From NCBI GenBank assembly GCA_030641535.1, contig DAOWHG010000028.1:1-17079 (forward strand): DNA of 17,079 bases. Reading direction: 5' to 3'. Each line of letters opens with the position of its first letter. The first letter of the stretch is position 1. Source of the stretch: Mycoplasmatota bacterium (GTDB taxonomy: Bacteria; Bacillota_I; Bacilli_A; Izemoplasmatales; Izemoplasmataceae). The notes beneath the pieces were generated by a model. The model did not search any database. It was given only the letters and a program-made list of their open reading frames with translations, and was not told where the DNA came from. The translations under genes and the position numbers were made by a program. Below are positions 7,363 to 14,789 of this stretch, in pieces.

Positions 7363-9036
7363 ATGGAAAATGTAGATTTAAAAATAGCTCAAGAGGCTAA
7401 AATGGAGAAGATAGTAGATATAGCTTCAAAATTAGGATTAGCTGAAGACGATTTAGAACTTTACGGAAATTATAAAGCTAAAATTGATTTAGGTATAATG
7501 AAAAAACTAAAAGATGTTGAAAATGGGAAAGTTATCCTAGTTACAGCGATTAACCCTACACCTGCAGGTGAAGGAAAATCAACAACAACAGTAGGATTAG
7601 GACAAGCTTTTACTAAAATTGGAGAAAATGCAATTATTGCATTAAGAGAGCCGTCTTTTGGCCCTGTTATGGGTGTAAAAGGAGGAGCTGCTGGTGGAGG
7701 TTACAGTCAAGTTGTTCCTATGGAAGATATTAATCTTCACTTTACTGGAGATATTCATGCAATTACAACTGCAAATAACGCCATTAGTGCAATTATTGAC
7801 AATCATATTCATCAAGGAAATGTTTTAAATATTGATCCAAGAAGAATTAGTTGGAAAAGAGCGATTGATATGAATGATAGAGCTCTTAGAGATATTGTTA
7901 TTGGACTTGGTGGTATTGGGAATTCTTTACCAAGACAAGATGGATTTAATATTTCAGTTGCATCAGAAATAATGGCTGTACTATGCTTAGCAACAGATCT
8001 TAGTGATTTAAAACTTAGAGTTAAAAAAATCGTAATTGGGTATACATATAATAGATTACCAATAACTGTAGGAGATTTAGGTGTTGAAGGTGCAGTGGCA
8101 TTGATATTAAAAGACGCTGTTAAACCTAATTTAGTTCAAACACTAGAAAACACGCCTGCTTTAATTCATGGTGGACCGTTCGCGAATATTGCACATGGAT
8201 GTAATAGTATTATTGCAACTAATATGGCTAGAAAATTAGCTGATTATGTAATTACTGAAGCTGGATTTGGTGCTGATTTAGGTGCTGAAAAATTCTTAGA
8301 TATAAAAACTAAACAAGCTGGATTTGAACCTGCTGCTGTAATTATTGTTGCGACAATAAGAGCACTTAAAATGCATGGTGGAGTTAATAAAAAAGAATTA
8401 GGCGGAGAGAACGTTGAAGCGCTTATTCAAGGTATTCCTAATCTTGAAAAACACATTGATTCTATGAAATTGTTTAAGGTACCTTATGTAGTTGCAATAA
8501 ATAGTTTCATTACTGATACAGCTGCTGAAACAAAAGCATTAGAAGATTATTTAAAAGAAAATAATCACCCATATTCACTTAGTGAAGTTTGGGAAAAAGG
8601 TGGAGAAGGAGCTGTTGATTTAGCTCGTAAAGTAATCCATGAAATTGAAACAAAACCAAATAATTTTGAGAGAATGTACAATGATGAAGATACTATAAAA
8701 GAAAAAATTGAAAAAGTTTGTACAAAAATATATGGAGCTAAGAATGTTGAGTTTACTTCAGCTGCAAGAATTCAACTTAGAAGATTTAGAAGACTTGGTT
8801 GGGACAACTTAGGAGTTTGTATGGCAAAAACTCAATACAGTTTAAGTGATAACCCTAAATTATTAGGAAGACCAGAAGGATTTACAATAACTGTTAAAGA
8901 GTTAAGACCATCAGTTGGAGCAGGATTTATTGTTGCTTTAACAGGTGATGTTATGACAATGCCAGGATTACCAAAAATACCTTCAGCGCTAGCTATGGAC
9001 GTTGACGAGGATGGAAACGCACAAGGATTATTTTAA
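7363..9036 (+). CDS. fhs: Formate-tetrahydrofolate ligase
   Basis: Joins formate to tetrahydrofolate using ATP, giving 10-formyl-THF for purines and formyl-Met-tRNA. At 557 residues it has standard family length. The P-loop is TPAGEGKSTTTVGLGQ at about 66-81, followed by LREPSFGPVMGVKGGAAGGG and VVPMEDINLHFTGDIHAI. Further on are IHGGPFANIAHGCNS and the C-terminal RPSVGAGF segment. The ribosome site TTGGAGGT is correctly spaced from the ATG. It is monocistronic: the divergent tyrA lies upstream and a strong terminator follows the stop at once. FolD, encoded at 12598-13449, interconverts its product with methylene-THF, so the two enzymes form a formate-linked one-carbon route. Confidence 0.97.
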   Translation: MENVDLKIAQEAKMEKIVDIASKLGLAEDDLELYGNYKAKIDLGIMKKLKDVENGKVILVTAINPTPAGEGKSTTTVGLGQAFTKIGENAIIALREPSFGPVMGVKGGAAGGGYSQVVPMEDINLHFTGDIHAITTANNAISAIIDNHIHQGNVLNIDPRRISWKRAIDMNDRALRDIVIGLGGIGNSLPRQDGFNISVASEIMAVLCLATDLSDLKLRVKKIVIGYTYNRLPITVGDLGVEGAVALILKDAVKPNLVQTLENTPALIHGGPFANIAHGCNSIIATNMARKLADYVITEAGFGADLGAEKFLDIKTKQAGFEPAAVIIVATIRALKMHGGVNKKELGGENVEALIQGIPNLEKHIDSMKLFKVPYVVAINSFITDTAAETKALEDYLKENNHPYSLSEVWEKGGEGAVDLARKVIHEIETKPNNFERMYNDEDTIKEKIEKVCTKIYGAKNVEFTSAARIQLRRFRRLGWDNLGVCMAKTQYSLSDNPKLLGRPEGFTITVKELRPSVGAGFIVALTGDVMTMPGLPKIPSALAMDVDEDGNAQGLF

Positions 9037-9059
9037 AAAAGGACATTTGTCCTTTTTTT
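9035..9059 (+). terminator. Intrinsic terminator of fhs
   Basis: A GGACA/TGTCC stem with a 2-base loop is extended by A6/T6 and ends in a run of seven T. It begins at the fhs stop codon. Confidence 0.92.
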
Positions 9060-9070
9060 ATAATTAAGTA

Positions 9071-9099
9071 TTGTGTTTGACACACTACTGTGCTAAGAT
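9071..9099 (+). promoter_or_regulatory. Promoter of padR with overlapping inverted repeats
   Basis: TTGTGT (9071-9076) and the extended -10 TGCTAAGAT (9091-9099) are separated by 17 bases. The perfect repeat TGTGT-TTG-ACACA (9072-9084) lies over the -35 and spacer, and CACA-CTAC-TGTG (9081-9092) abuts the -10. PadR regulators commonly repress their own promoters through such repeats, so autoregulation is likely, though inferred. Confidence 0.55.
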
Positions 9100-9119
9100 G
9101 GGTATAGGAGGTAATGCTT

Positions 9120-9479
9120 ATGAATGCGCAATTCAAAAGAGGAATAGTTGAACTATGTGTTTTATCTGAGTTAATTATGGAGGACATGTACGGATACAAA
9201 ATTATCAGCAATATATCCAAAGATATTGATGTGAATGAGAACACAATATACCCTATTTTAAGACGTTTAACAAAAGAGGGGTATTTTACTACTTATTTGG
9301 TTGAATCCGATCTAGGAGCTCCCCGAAAGTACTATAAAGTAACTAAAAAAGGATTTGATCATTACTTAGAATTAAGAGATTCTTGGGATCAATTTATTGG
9401 GGGAGTATATGAAATATTGAATAAAGGAGGAAAAAAGAATGAACAAATTTTTGAAAGATTTGGAAAAAGAGTTAAATAA
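9120..9479 (+). CDS. PadR-family transcriptional regulator
   Basis: A winged-helix repressor of 119 residues. The family hallmarks are YGYKI at 24-28, the recognition-helix segment NTIYPILRRLTKEGYF at 41-56, and the wing ending GAPRKYYKVTKKG at 66-78. The remainder is a short C-terminal dimerisation helix. I chose ATG 9120, eight bases after GGAGG (9107-9111); the in-frame ATG at 9114 is only two bases from that site and is unlikely to be used. Its 3' end overlaps the next gene by 41 bases in another frame, so the two are co-transcribed. PadR followed by a HAAS-domain protein is a recurrent pairing in Bacillota, in which PadR usually represses the pair until an envelope or drug signal arrives. 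The signal here is unknown. Confidence 0.9.
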   Translation: MNAQFKRGIVELCVLSELIMEDMYGYKIISNISKDIDVNENTIYPILRRLTKEGYFTTYLVESDLGAPRKYYKVTKKGFDHYLELRDSWDQFIGGVYEILNKGGKKNEQIFERFGKRVK

Positions 9480-10425
9480 ATTAAAAATTAATAAAAGTGA
9501 CATAAAGGAAATACTAGAAGATCATAAAGAAATGATTGATGCAGCTAAGAATGATGGATTAGATGAAAAACAAATAGAGGAAAAATTTGGTAATCCAGAA
9601 AAATTAGCCAAAGACATCTTTGAAGATACTTCAGATATTAATGAAAAAGCGAGTATAAATTTTGACGATGTTGATTCATGTGTAAATGAAAGCACTGACA
9701 AATATAACTTAGTTAAGGTGTTTCCCGTTGTTACGGATAAGTTTTCTGTGAATATAGGACTTGCTTTTACAGATTTAAGTTTTACCGCTTATGAAGGAGA
9801 TAGTATTCAAGTTTTTGAGAAAGATGTAAAAGATATTAAACATTATACTATTTCATTTGAAAATGAATTATTTACTTTAAAAAGAAATAAATCACAAGTA
9901 TTATTTAATTTTACTAGAAGAAGTGCACGTTTTCTTGTTTTAGTACCAAACACAGTTGAAATGAATAAATTTGAATATAAAACAGTTTCAGGAGATGCTA
10001 ATATTAACGCAATTGCTACAACTGATTTTTATATTAAATCAACTAGTGGAGATATTCAAATTACAAACCTTGAATCTGTTAAAATTAAGATTTCCACAGT
10101 AAGTGGAGATATGAAAATGGCTAGAGTAAAAGGAGAAGCTCTTGAAATTTCTTTAATCAGTGGAGATTTAAAACTAGAAAAAACAGTTATTGATGGAGAA
10201 ATAAACTTCCATTCAGTAAGTGGAGATGTTTTTTTGTCAGAGGTAGAATGTAAAGAAGCTCATGTTAAAACTGTAAGTGGAGATATAAAAGGGAAAGAAT
10301 TTTATCCTAGTGAAATATCACTTAAATCAGTAAGTGGAGATATCAATATAGCAAATATGGACAAAAACAAAAAAATTACAGTATTAAGTAAAAAATCCGT
10401 ATCAGGAGATATTGAAATCAATTAA
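9439..10425 (+). CDS. HAAS-domain protein with DUF4097-like beta-solenoid
   Basis: The 328-residue protein has two parts. Residues 1-63 match the HAAS/DUF1700 pattern: FLKDLEKELNKL, EILEDHKEMI, and FGNPEKLAKDIFED, the usual GxPxxLAxxI ending. After a Ser/Asp-rich link (about 64-90) comes a beta-rich DUF4097-type region. Its last 145 residues repeat Ser-Gly-Asp at 184, 203, 222, 241, 261, 280, 299 and 322, a near-constant step of 19 residues typical of a right-handed solenoid. I see no signal peptide and no membrane segment, unusual for proteins labelled putative adhesin, so it is more likely cytoplasmic as written. The start is fixed by AAAGGAGG (9423-9430), which lies inside padR. The function is unknown; a role in PadR-controlled envelope sensing is inferred from context only. 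Confidence 0.8.
   Translation: MNKFLKDLEKELNKLKINKSDIKEILEDHKEMIDAAKNDGLDEKQIEEKFGNPEKLAKDIFEDTSDINEKASINFDDVDSCVNESTDKYNLVKVFPVVTDKFSVNIGLAFTDLSFTAYEGDSIQVFEKDVKDIKHYTISFENELFTLKRNKSQVLFNFTRRSARFLVLVPNTVEMNKFEYKTVSGDANINAIATTDFYIKSTSGDIQITNLESVKIKISTVSGDMKMARVKGEALEISLISGDLKLEKTVIDGEINFHSVSGDVFLSEVECKEAHVKTVSGDIKGKEFYPSEISLKSVSGDINIANMDKNKKITVLSKKSVSGDIEIN
9988..10410 (+). repeat. Coding repeat, 57-base period (SGD units)
   Basis: Eight Ser-Gly-Asp codon triplets recur at steps of 57, 57, 57, 60, 57, 57 and 69 bases, mostly written AGTGGAGAT. Bases between them have diverged, so this is an old protein repeat rather than a fresh DNA tandem repeat. Confidence 0.85.
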
Positions 10426-10439
10426 ATATTCCACTTTTT
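10405..10439 (+). terminator. Weak terminator-like hairpin after the HAAS gene
   Basis: GGA-G-ATATT can pair with AATAT-TCC with one bulged base, followed by ACTTTTT. It overlaps the stop codon. The stem is short and AT-rich, so read-through is likely. Confidence 0.3.
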
Positions 10440-10450
10440 ACTAGAATAAA

Positions 10451-10459
10451 TGATATAAT
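10451..10459 (+). promoter_or_regulatory. Extended -10 promoter of the M32 peptidase gene
   Basis: TGATATAAT is a perfect extended -10. No good -35 lies 16-18 bases upstream, which an extended -10 can tolerate. The predicted start of transcription falls around 10466, giving a leader of only about 13 bases that contains the ribosome site. Confidence 0.6.
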
Positions 10460-10478
10460 AGACAAAAGGAGTGATACA

Positions 10479-11969
10479 GTGGAGCAAGTTACAAAATTTA
10501 AAGAGATGCTTATGAAACAAAAAGCTTATGGATACGTTTTAAATGTCACTGGATGGGATTCAAATACAGAGGCACCTAGAGGAGCATTTGCTAGAAGAGC
10601 AGAAATGCTTGGAGTTATTAGTGGAGAACTATTCCAATTACAAACAAGTAAAGAATATCAAGATGTAGTATATGGCTTATTTAAGAAGTTAGATAAACTT
10701 GACGATATTACACAAAGACAAATTAAAAAGGCTAAAAAAGATTTAGATAAAATGATTAAAATTCCTCAAGATGAGTTTATTGAGTTTAATAAATTAATAA
10801 ACTTGTCACAATTAGTTTGGCAAGATGCTAAAAAGAACAATGATTACGACTCTTTTAAAGGAAATTTAGAAAAAATTGTTGAATTTACAAAGAGATTTAT
10901 TAAATATTTTGAGATTGATGATCTTCCATATAATATTTTATTAGATGAATTTGAAGAAGGAATGTCAATGAAAGAGTATGATGCATTTTTCAATATTATT
11001 AAGAGAGATTTAGTACCATTCGTTAAAGAAGTTTTAAATAGTGGTAAAACGCTTAATGATGCTTTTATTACGGATACTTATGACGCAGAAACACAAAAGA
11101 AATTTGCAGATTATTTGATTGATGTAGTAGCATTTAATAGAGACAATGGATTGATGAAAGAAAGTGTACATCCGTTTACTTGGAATACTCATAGTGGCGA
11201 TGTAAGATTTACTACAAGATATTTAGAAAATTATATGTTTTCTTCAATATTTGCAGCAATTCATGAACTAGGTCACGCAACTTATGAACAACAAATAGAT
11301 CCTAAATGGGATAATACAAACCTAAATGGTGGAACTTCAATGGGTATTCACGAATCACAATCACGTTTTTATGAGAACATCATTGGGAGAAGTATTGAGT
11401 TTTGGGAAGTGCATTACCCTAAATTAGTAGAATTATTCCCAGAACAGCTTAAAGAGGTCTCTCTAGATGATTTTTACAGAGGTGTAAATAAAGTTGAAGC
11501 TTCATTTGTTAGAGTTGAAGCAGATGAATTAACATATTCTATGCATATTATGCTTAGATATGAAATCGAAAGAATGCTTATTTCTGATGAAATTACAGTT
11601 GAAGAATTACCAAAAGTATGGAATGAAAAAATGGTGGAATACCTTGGTATAGAACCGAAAAACGATACTGAAGGAGTACTTCAAGATGTGCATTGGAGTT
11701 ATGGTATGATTGGATACTTCCCGACATATGCTCTAGGTAGTGCTTATGCTGCACAATTCTATTACACAATGCAAAAAGAAATGAATATTGAAGAATTAGT
11801 AAAAGGAAATGAGATTAAAACAATTAATAATTGGCTGAAAGAAAAAATTCATAATTTTGGTAGCAGTAAAACACCTAAAGAATTATTATTAGAAGTTACT
11901 GGAGAAGAATTTGATGCTAAATATTATGTTAAGTATTTAAAAGAAAAATACACAAAATTATATTTATAG
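10479..11969 (+). CDS. M32-family metallocarboxypeptidase
   Basis: A zinc carboxypeptidase of the thermostable carboxypeptidase 1 / Taq carboxypeptidase family, releasing C-terminal residues from peptides in the cytoplasm. At 496 residues it has family length. The zinc site is HELGH at 262-266 with third ligand Glu292 in GIHESQSR. The M32-specific motifs HPFT (231-234) and DVRFTTRY (241-248) precede it. No signal peptide is present. The start codon is GTG (10479-10481), supported by AAAAGGAGTGAT spaced seven bases away; no ATG fits that site. It has its own promoter and terminator, so it is a single-gene unit, probably for recycling peptides. Confidence 0.95.
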   Translation: MEQVTKFKEMLMKQKAYGYVLNVTGWDSNTEAPRGAFARRAEMLGVISGELFQLQTSKEYQDVVYGLFKKLDKLDDITQRQIKKAKKDLDKMIKIPQDEFIEFNKLINLSQLVWQDAKKNNDYDSFKGNLEKIVEFTKRFIKYFEIDDLPYNILLDEFEEGMSMKEYDAFFNIIKRDLVPFVKEVLNSGKTLNDAFITDTYDAETQKKFADYLIDVVAFNRDNGLMKESVHPFTWNTHSGDVRFTTRYLENYMFSSIFAAIHELGHATYEQQIDPKWDNTNLNGGTSMGIHESQSRFYENIIGRSIEFWEVHYPKLVELFPEQLKEVSLDDFYRGVNKVEASFVRVEADELTYSMHIMLRYEIERMLISDEITVEELPKVWNEKMVEYLGIEPKNDTEGVLQDVHWSYGMIGYFPTYALGSAYAAQFYYTMQKEMNIEELVKGNEIKTINNWLKEKIHNFGSSKTPKELLLEVTGEEFDAKYYVKYLKEKYTKLYL

Positions 11970-11988
11970 GAAACAGCATAACAAAAGC

Positions 11989-12022
11989 AAAAGATAGTCA
12001 TATACTTATGATTATCTTTTTT
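11989..12022 (+). terminator. Intrinsic terminator of the M32 peptidase gene
   Basis: A 14-bp stem (11989-12002 with 12007-12020, one G-U pair) has the loop TACT and ends in six T (12017-12022), followed by further T-rich sequence. It lies 20 bases after the stop codon. Confidence 0.88.
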
Positions 12023-12053
12023 CTTTTTGTCTATATCATATATATATGACTAA

Positions 12054-12062
12054 TGATATAAT
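12054..12062 (+). promoter_or_regulatory. Extended -10 promoter of the flavin reductase-folD-purB operon
   Basis: TGATATAAT is identical to the element before the M32 peptidase gene. A clear -35 is lacking. The ATG of the first gene is 18 bases downstream. Confidence 0.55.
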
Positions 12063-12079
12063 GTATACGAGGTGATAAA

Positions 12080-12598
12080 ATGGTTTATAAGGATTTAGCA
12101 TTTAATGAGTATGCAGATAAAATGTTTGATCAACTACAAAAAGGAGCTTTTATTACAACCAAAAAAGGAAAAAAGGTTAACACAATGACAATTGCCTGGG
12201 GTGGAATAAATTTTGTTTGGAGTAAGCCTGTTTTTATTGCTTATGTGAGATATACAAGAGACACATACCAAATGATTGAAAGCACAGATGAATTTACTAT
12301 CAGTGTTCCGCTAAACAAGGACCTTGATAAGGAATTAAGTTATTGTGGTTCGAAATCTGGTAGAGATTATGATAAGATTAAAGAGTGTAATTTGAGTTTA
12401 AGAGATTCAAGAGTGATTAAAACTCCAATTTTAGACGATTGTGAGTTACATTACGAATGCAAAGTAATATACAAACAGGCTATGGAACCAGGAAACATTA
12501 TCCAATCTGTTAAGGATAGATATTATAAGACAAATGATTATCATGTCATATATTATGGAGAAATAGTCGATTCATACATAATAAAAGGAGAAAAATAA
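12080..12598 (+). CDS. Flavin-reductase-fold (FMN-binding split barrel) protein
   Basis: This 172-residue protein matches the flavin reductase-like family that binds FMN in a split beta-barrel. GAFITT at 22-27, NTMTIAWGG at 34-42 and WSKPVFIAYVRYTRDTY at 47-63 are the FMN-contacting segments of the family, and YCGSKSGRDYDK at 88-99 is typical of clostridial-type members. Substrate and electron donor cannot be read from the sequence; possibilities are NAD(P)H:FMN reduction or a small oxidoreductase role. AGGTGAT precedes the ATG. The stop overlaps the folD start as TAATG (12596-12600), so translation is coupled to folD. A free reduced-flavin supplier would also suit the FMNH2 need of chorismate synthase, but that link is inference. 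Confidence 0.82.
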   Translation: MVYKDLAFNEYADKMFDQLQKGAFITTKKGKKVNTMTIAWGGINFVWSKPVFIAYVRYTRDTYQMIESTDEFTISVPLNKDLDKELSYCGSKSGRDYDKIKECNLSLRDSRVIKTPILDDCELHYECKVIYKQAMEPGNIIQSVKDRYYKTNDYHVIYYGEIVDSYIIKGEK

Positions 12599-13449
12599 TG
12601 GGAGAAATTATTAGTGGTAAAGAATTATCGAGAGAAGTTAGAGAAGAAGTAAGAGTAGAAGTTGCCAATTTAAAAGCTACTTATGGAGCCGTTCCCCATC
12701 TTGTAGTTGTTTTAGTAGGAAATGATCCTGCAAGTGAATCTTATGTTAAAGCTAAGAAAAGAGCTTGTATTAAAGCAGGAATGGAAAGTACAATAATTAG
12801 AAAAGAATCAGACATTTCAGAAGAAGAATTATTAAAGATTATTAATGATTTAAACGATGATGAAGGAGTTCATGGAATTTTAGTTCAATTACCAATACCA
12901 AAACACATTAATGAAAATAAAGTAATTGATGCTATTTCAATTGAAAAAGATGTCGATGGATTTCATCCGTTAAATGTTGCCTATATGCATTTAGGAAGAC
13001 CTGCGATATTACCTGCTACACCAAAAGGAATTATGACAATGTTAAAAAGTAAAAACATTGAATTAAAAGGTAAGGATGCACTTATTATTGGTAGAAGCAA
13101 TTTAGTAGGAAAACCTGCAGCTATGCTATTAATGGGACAACACGCAACAGTAACAATTGCTCATTCAAGAACACAAAATCTTAAAGATAAATGTTTACAA
13201 GCAGACATAATTGTTGCAGCTGTTGGTAGAGCTCATACTGTTACTAAAGATATGGTAAAACCTGGAGCTGTTATTATTGATGTTGGAGTTAACAGAGTTG
13301 ACGGTAAACTTATTGGAGATTGTGATTTTGATGATCTTAAAGATATCGCTTCATTCATAACACCTGTTCCTGGTGGAGTTGGACCTATGACAATAACATC
13401 ATTGTTACAAAATACTATAGAATGTTTTAAAGGTATAATCCAAAAATGA
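12598..13449 (+). CDS. folD: Bifunctional methylene-THF dehydrogenase / methenyl-THF cyclohydrolase
   Basis: Interconverts methylene-, methenyl- and 10-formyl-THF with NADP. Length is 283 residues, standard. GNDPASESYVKAKKRA at 41-56 holds Tyr49 and the catalytic Lys53. VQLPIPKHI, DVDGFHPLN, the cofactor-binding IGRSNLVGKPAAMLL and the C-terminal PVPGGVGPMTITSLLQNT are all present. The usual PCTPxG motif reads PATPKG here, a Cys-to-Ala change outside the core catalytic residues. Overlaps of 1 base with the flavin reductase gene and 4 bases with purB place it in the middle of a coupled operon. It works with Fhs (7363-9036). Confidence 0.96.
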   Translation: MGEIISGKELSREVREEVRVEVANLKATYGAVPHLVVVLVGNDPASESYVKAKKRACIKAGMESTIIRKESDISEEELLKIINDLNDDEGVHGILVQLPIPKHINENKVIDAISIEKDVDGFHPLNVAYMHLGRPAILPATPKGIMTMLKSKNIELKGKDALIIGRSNLVGKPAAMLLMGQHATVTIAHSRTQNLKDKCLQADIIVAAVGRAHTVTKDMVKPGAVIIDVGVNRVDGKLIGDCDFDDLKDIASFITPVPGGVGPMTITSLLQNTIECFKGIIQK

Positions 13450-14738
13450 TTGAACGTTACCGTAGAAAAATAATGTCTGATTTATTTAGTGAAGAAAATA
13501 AATTCAACTCACTTTTACTAGTTGAGTTGTTTAGTTTGGATGCATGGAATAAATTAGGTGTAATTCCCACAGAAGATGTTGTGAGTATTTGGGAAAACGC
13601 TAAATTTAGCTTAGAACGCATTAAAGAGATTGAAAAAGAAACGAAGCATGATATCGTTGCATTTACAAGAAATATTAGTGAATATTTAGGTGATGAAAAG
13701 AAATGGATTCATTATGGATTAACTTCAACAGATGTTGTTGATACTGCGAATGGATACATTTATAAACAAGCAAATGATATTTTATGGAAAGACTTATTAG
13801 AGTTTCAAGAAGTTTTAAAAGAAAAGGCTATTGAATATAAAAATACACCATGTATTGGAAGAACACATGGTGTTCATGCAGATATAACATCTTTTGGCTT
13901 AAAATGGGCATTATGGTACGATGAATTTAGTCGTCATCTTAATCGATTTTCTCAGGTGAGAGAAGAAATAGAAATTGGAAAAATAAGCGGTGCTGTTGGA
14001 AATTTTGCAAATACTCCACCAGAAATCCAAGATTATGTTTGTGAAAAGCTAGAAATAAACTCATCTAAGATATCAACACAAGTATTACAAAGAGACAGAC
14101 ATGCAAATTATATGTCGGAAATAGCTTTAATAGGAGCAACAATAGAAAAAATATCTGTTGAAATAAGACATCTACAAAGGACTGAAGTTAGAGAAGTTGA
14201 AGAATATTTTAGTGAAGGACAAAAGGGATCTAGTGCTATGCCACATAAAAGAAACCCAATTTCTTCAGAAAATATGTCTGGATGTTCTAGAGTTTTAAGA
14301 GGTTATATGGTAAGCTCTTATGAAAATATCCCTTTATGGCATGAAAGAGACATATCGCATTCTTCTGTTGAAAGAATTATCATTCCAGACGCTATTATGT
14401 TGCTTGATTACATGTTAAATAGATACAAAAAAGTATTAAGTAATTTAACAGTTTTCGAGGAGAGAATGCTGCAAAATATTTACTTAACAAATGGAGTGAT
14501 TTTTTCACAAAGAATCCTTACAAAGCTTATAGATAAAGGCGTTTCCCGTGAAAGTGCATATGATCTTGTTCAGTCTTTAGCGATGATAAGTTTTAATAAT
14601 GATATTAGTTTTAAAGGATTGCTTTTGAAAGATAAAACAATTACTAAATATATGAACTATTCTGAAATAGAAGAATCATTTAAAATCGAGTACTTTTTAA
14701 GAAATATTGACAAAATATACAAGAGAGTAGGAATTTAG
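13446..14738 (+). CDS. purB: Adenylosuccinate lyase
   Basis: Cleaves SAICAR to AICAR and adenylosuccinate to AMP, both releasing fumarate, in purine synthesis. At 430 residues it is collinear with the Bacillus subtilis enzyme: His68, His89 in IHYGLTSTD, His141 in GRTHGVHAD and Ser262 in GSSAMPHKRNP fall at the same numbers. DRHANY and LWHERDISHSSVERI are also family hallmarks. The MIERY start is typical, and ATG 13446 overlaps the folD TGA as ATGA. No Shine-Dalgarno site is obvious before it, so translation probably depends on coupling. The link with folD is sensible because formyl-THF feeds two purine steps. Confidence 0.96.
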   Translation: MIERYRRKIMSDLFSEENKFNSLLLVELFSLDAWNKLGVIPTEDVVSIWENAKFSLERIKEIEKETKHDIVAFTRNISEYLGDEKKWIHYGLTSTDVVDTANGYIYKQANDILWKDLLEFQEVLKEKAIEYKNTPCIGRTHGVHADITSFGLKWALWYDEFSRHLNRFSQVREEIEIGKISGAVGNFANTPPEIQDYVCEKLEINSSKISTQVLQRDRHANYMSEIALIGATIEKISVEIRHLQRTEVREVEEYFSEGQKGSSAMPHKRNPISSENMSGCSRVLRGYMVSSYENIPLWHERDISHSSVERIIIPDAIMLLDYMLNRYKKVLSNLTVFEERMLQNIYLTNGVIFSQRILTKLIDKGVSRESAYDLVQSLAMISFNNDISFKGLLLKDKTITKYMNYSEIEESFKIEYFLRNIDKIYKRVGI

Positions 14739-14759
14739 AACCAAACGATGTGTTTGGTT
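14739..14759 (+). other. Intercistronic hairpin between purB and the Lit-like gene
   Basis: AACCAAAC pairs perfectly with GTTTGGTT around the loop GATGT, directly after the purB stop. No T-run follows (TATAATCTATTT), so it is not a normal terminator. It may stabilise the purB mRNA end or act as a partial terminator; TATAAT at 14760-14765 could also serve as a local -10. Confidence 0.55.
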
Positions 14760-14789
14760 TATAATCTATTTAAGAAAGGAGATATTATA

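Noticed and set aside
8993..9244. Minus-strand open frame of 83 codons over the fhs-padR gap
   Set aside because: It crosses the fhs terminator, the padR promoter and the padR start, which all have clear plus-strand explanations, and it resembles no family.
9988..10410. Tandem DNA repeat or CRISPR-like array from the recurring AGTGGAGAT
   Set aside because: The repeats are in frame, diverge outside the SGD codons, and are explained by a protein solenoid.
14748..14789. N-terminal extension of the Lit-like protein (MCLVYNLFKKGDII)
   Set aside because: It begins within the intercistronic hairpin with no ribosome site, while ATG 14790 has a strong one and gives a protein starting directly with its first membrane helix.
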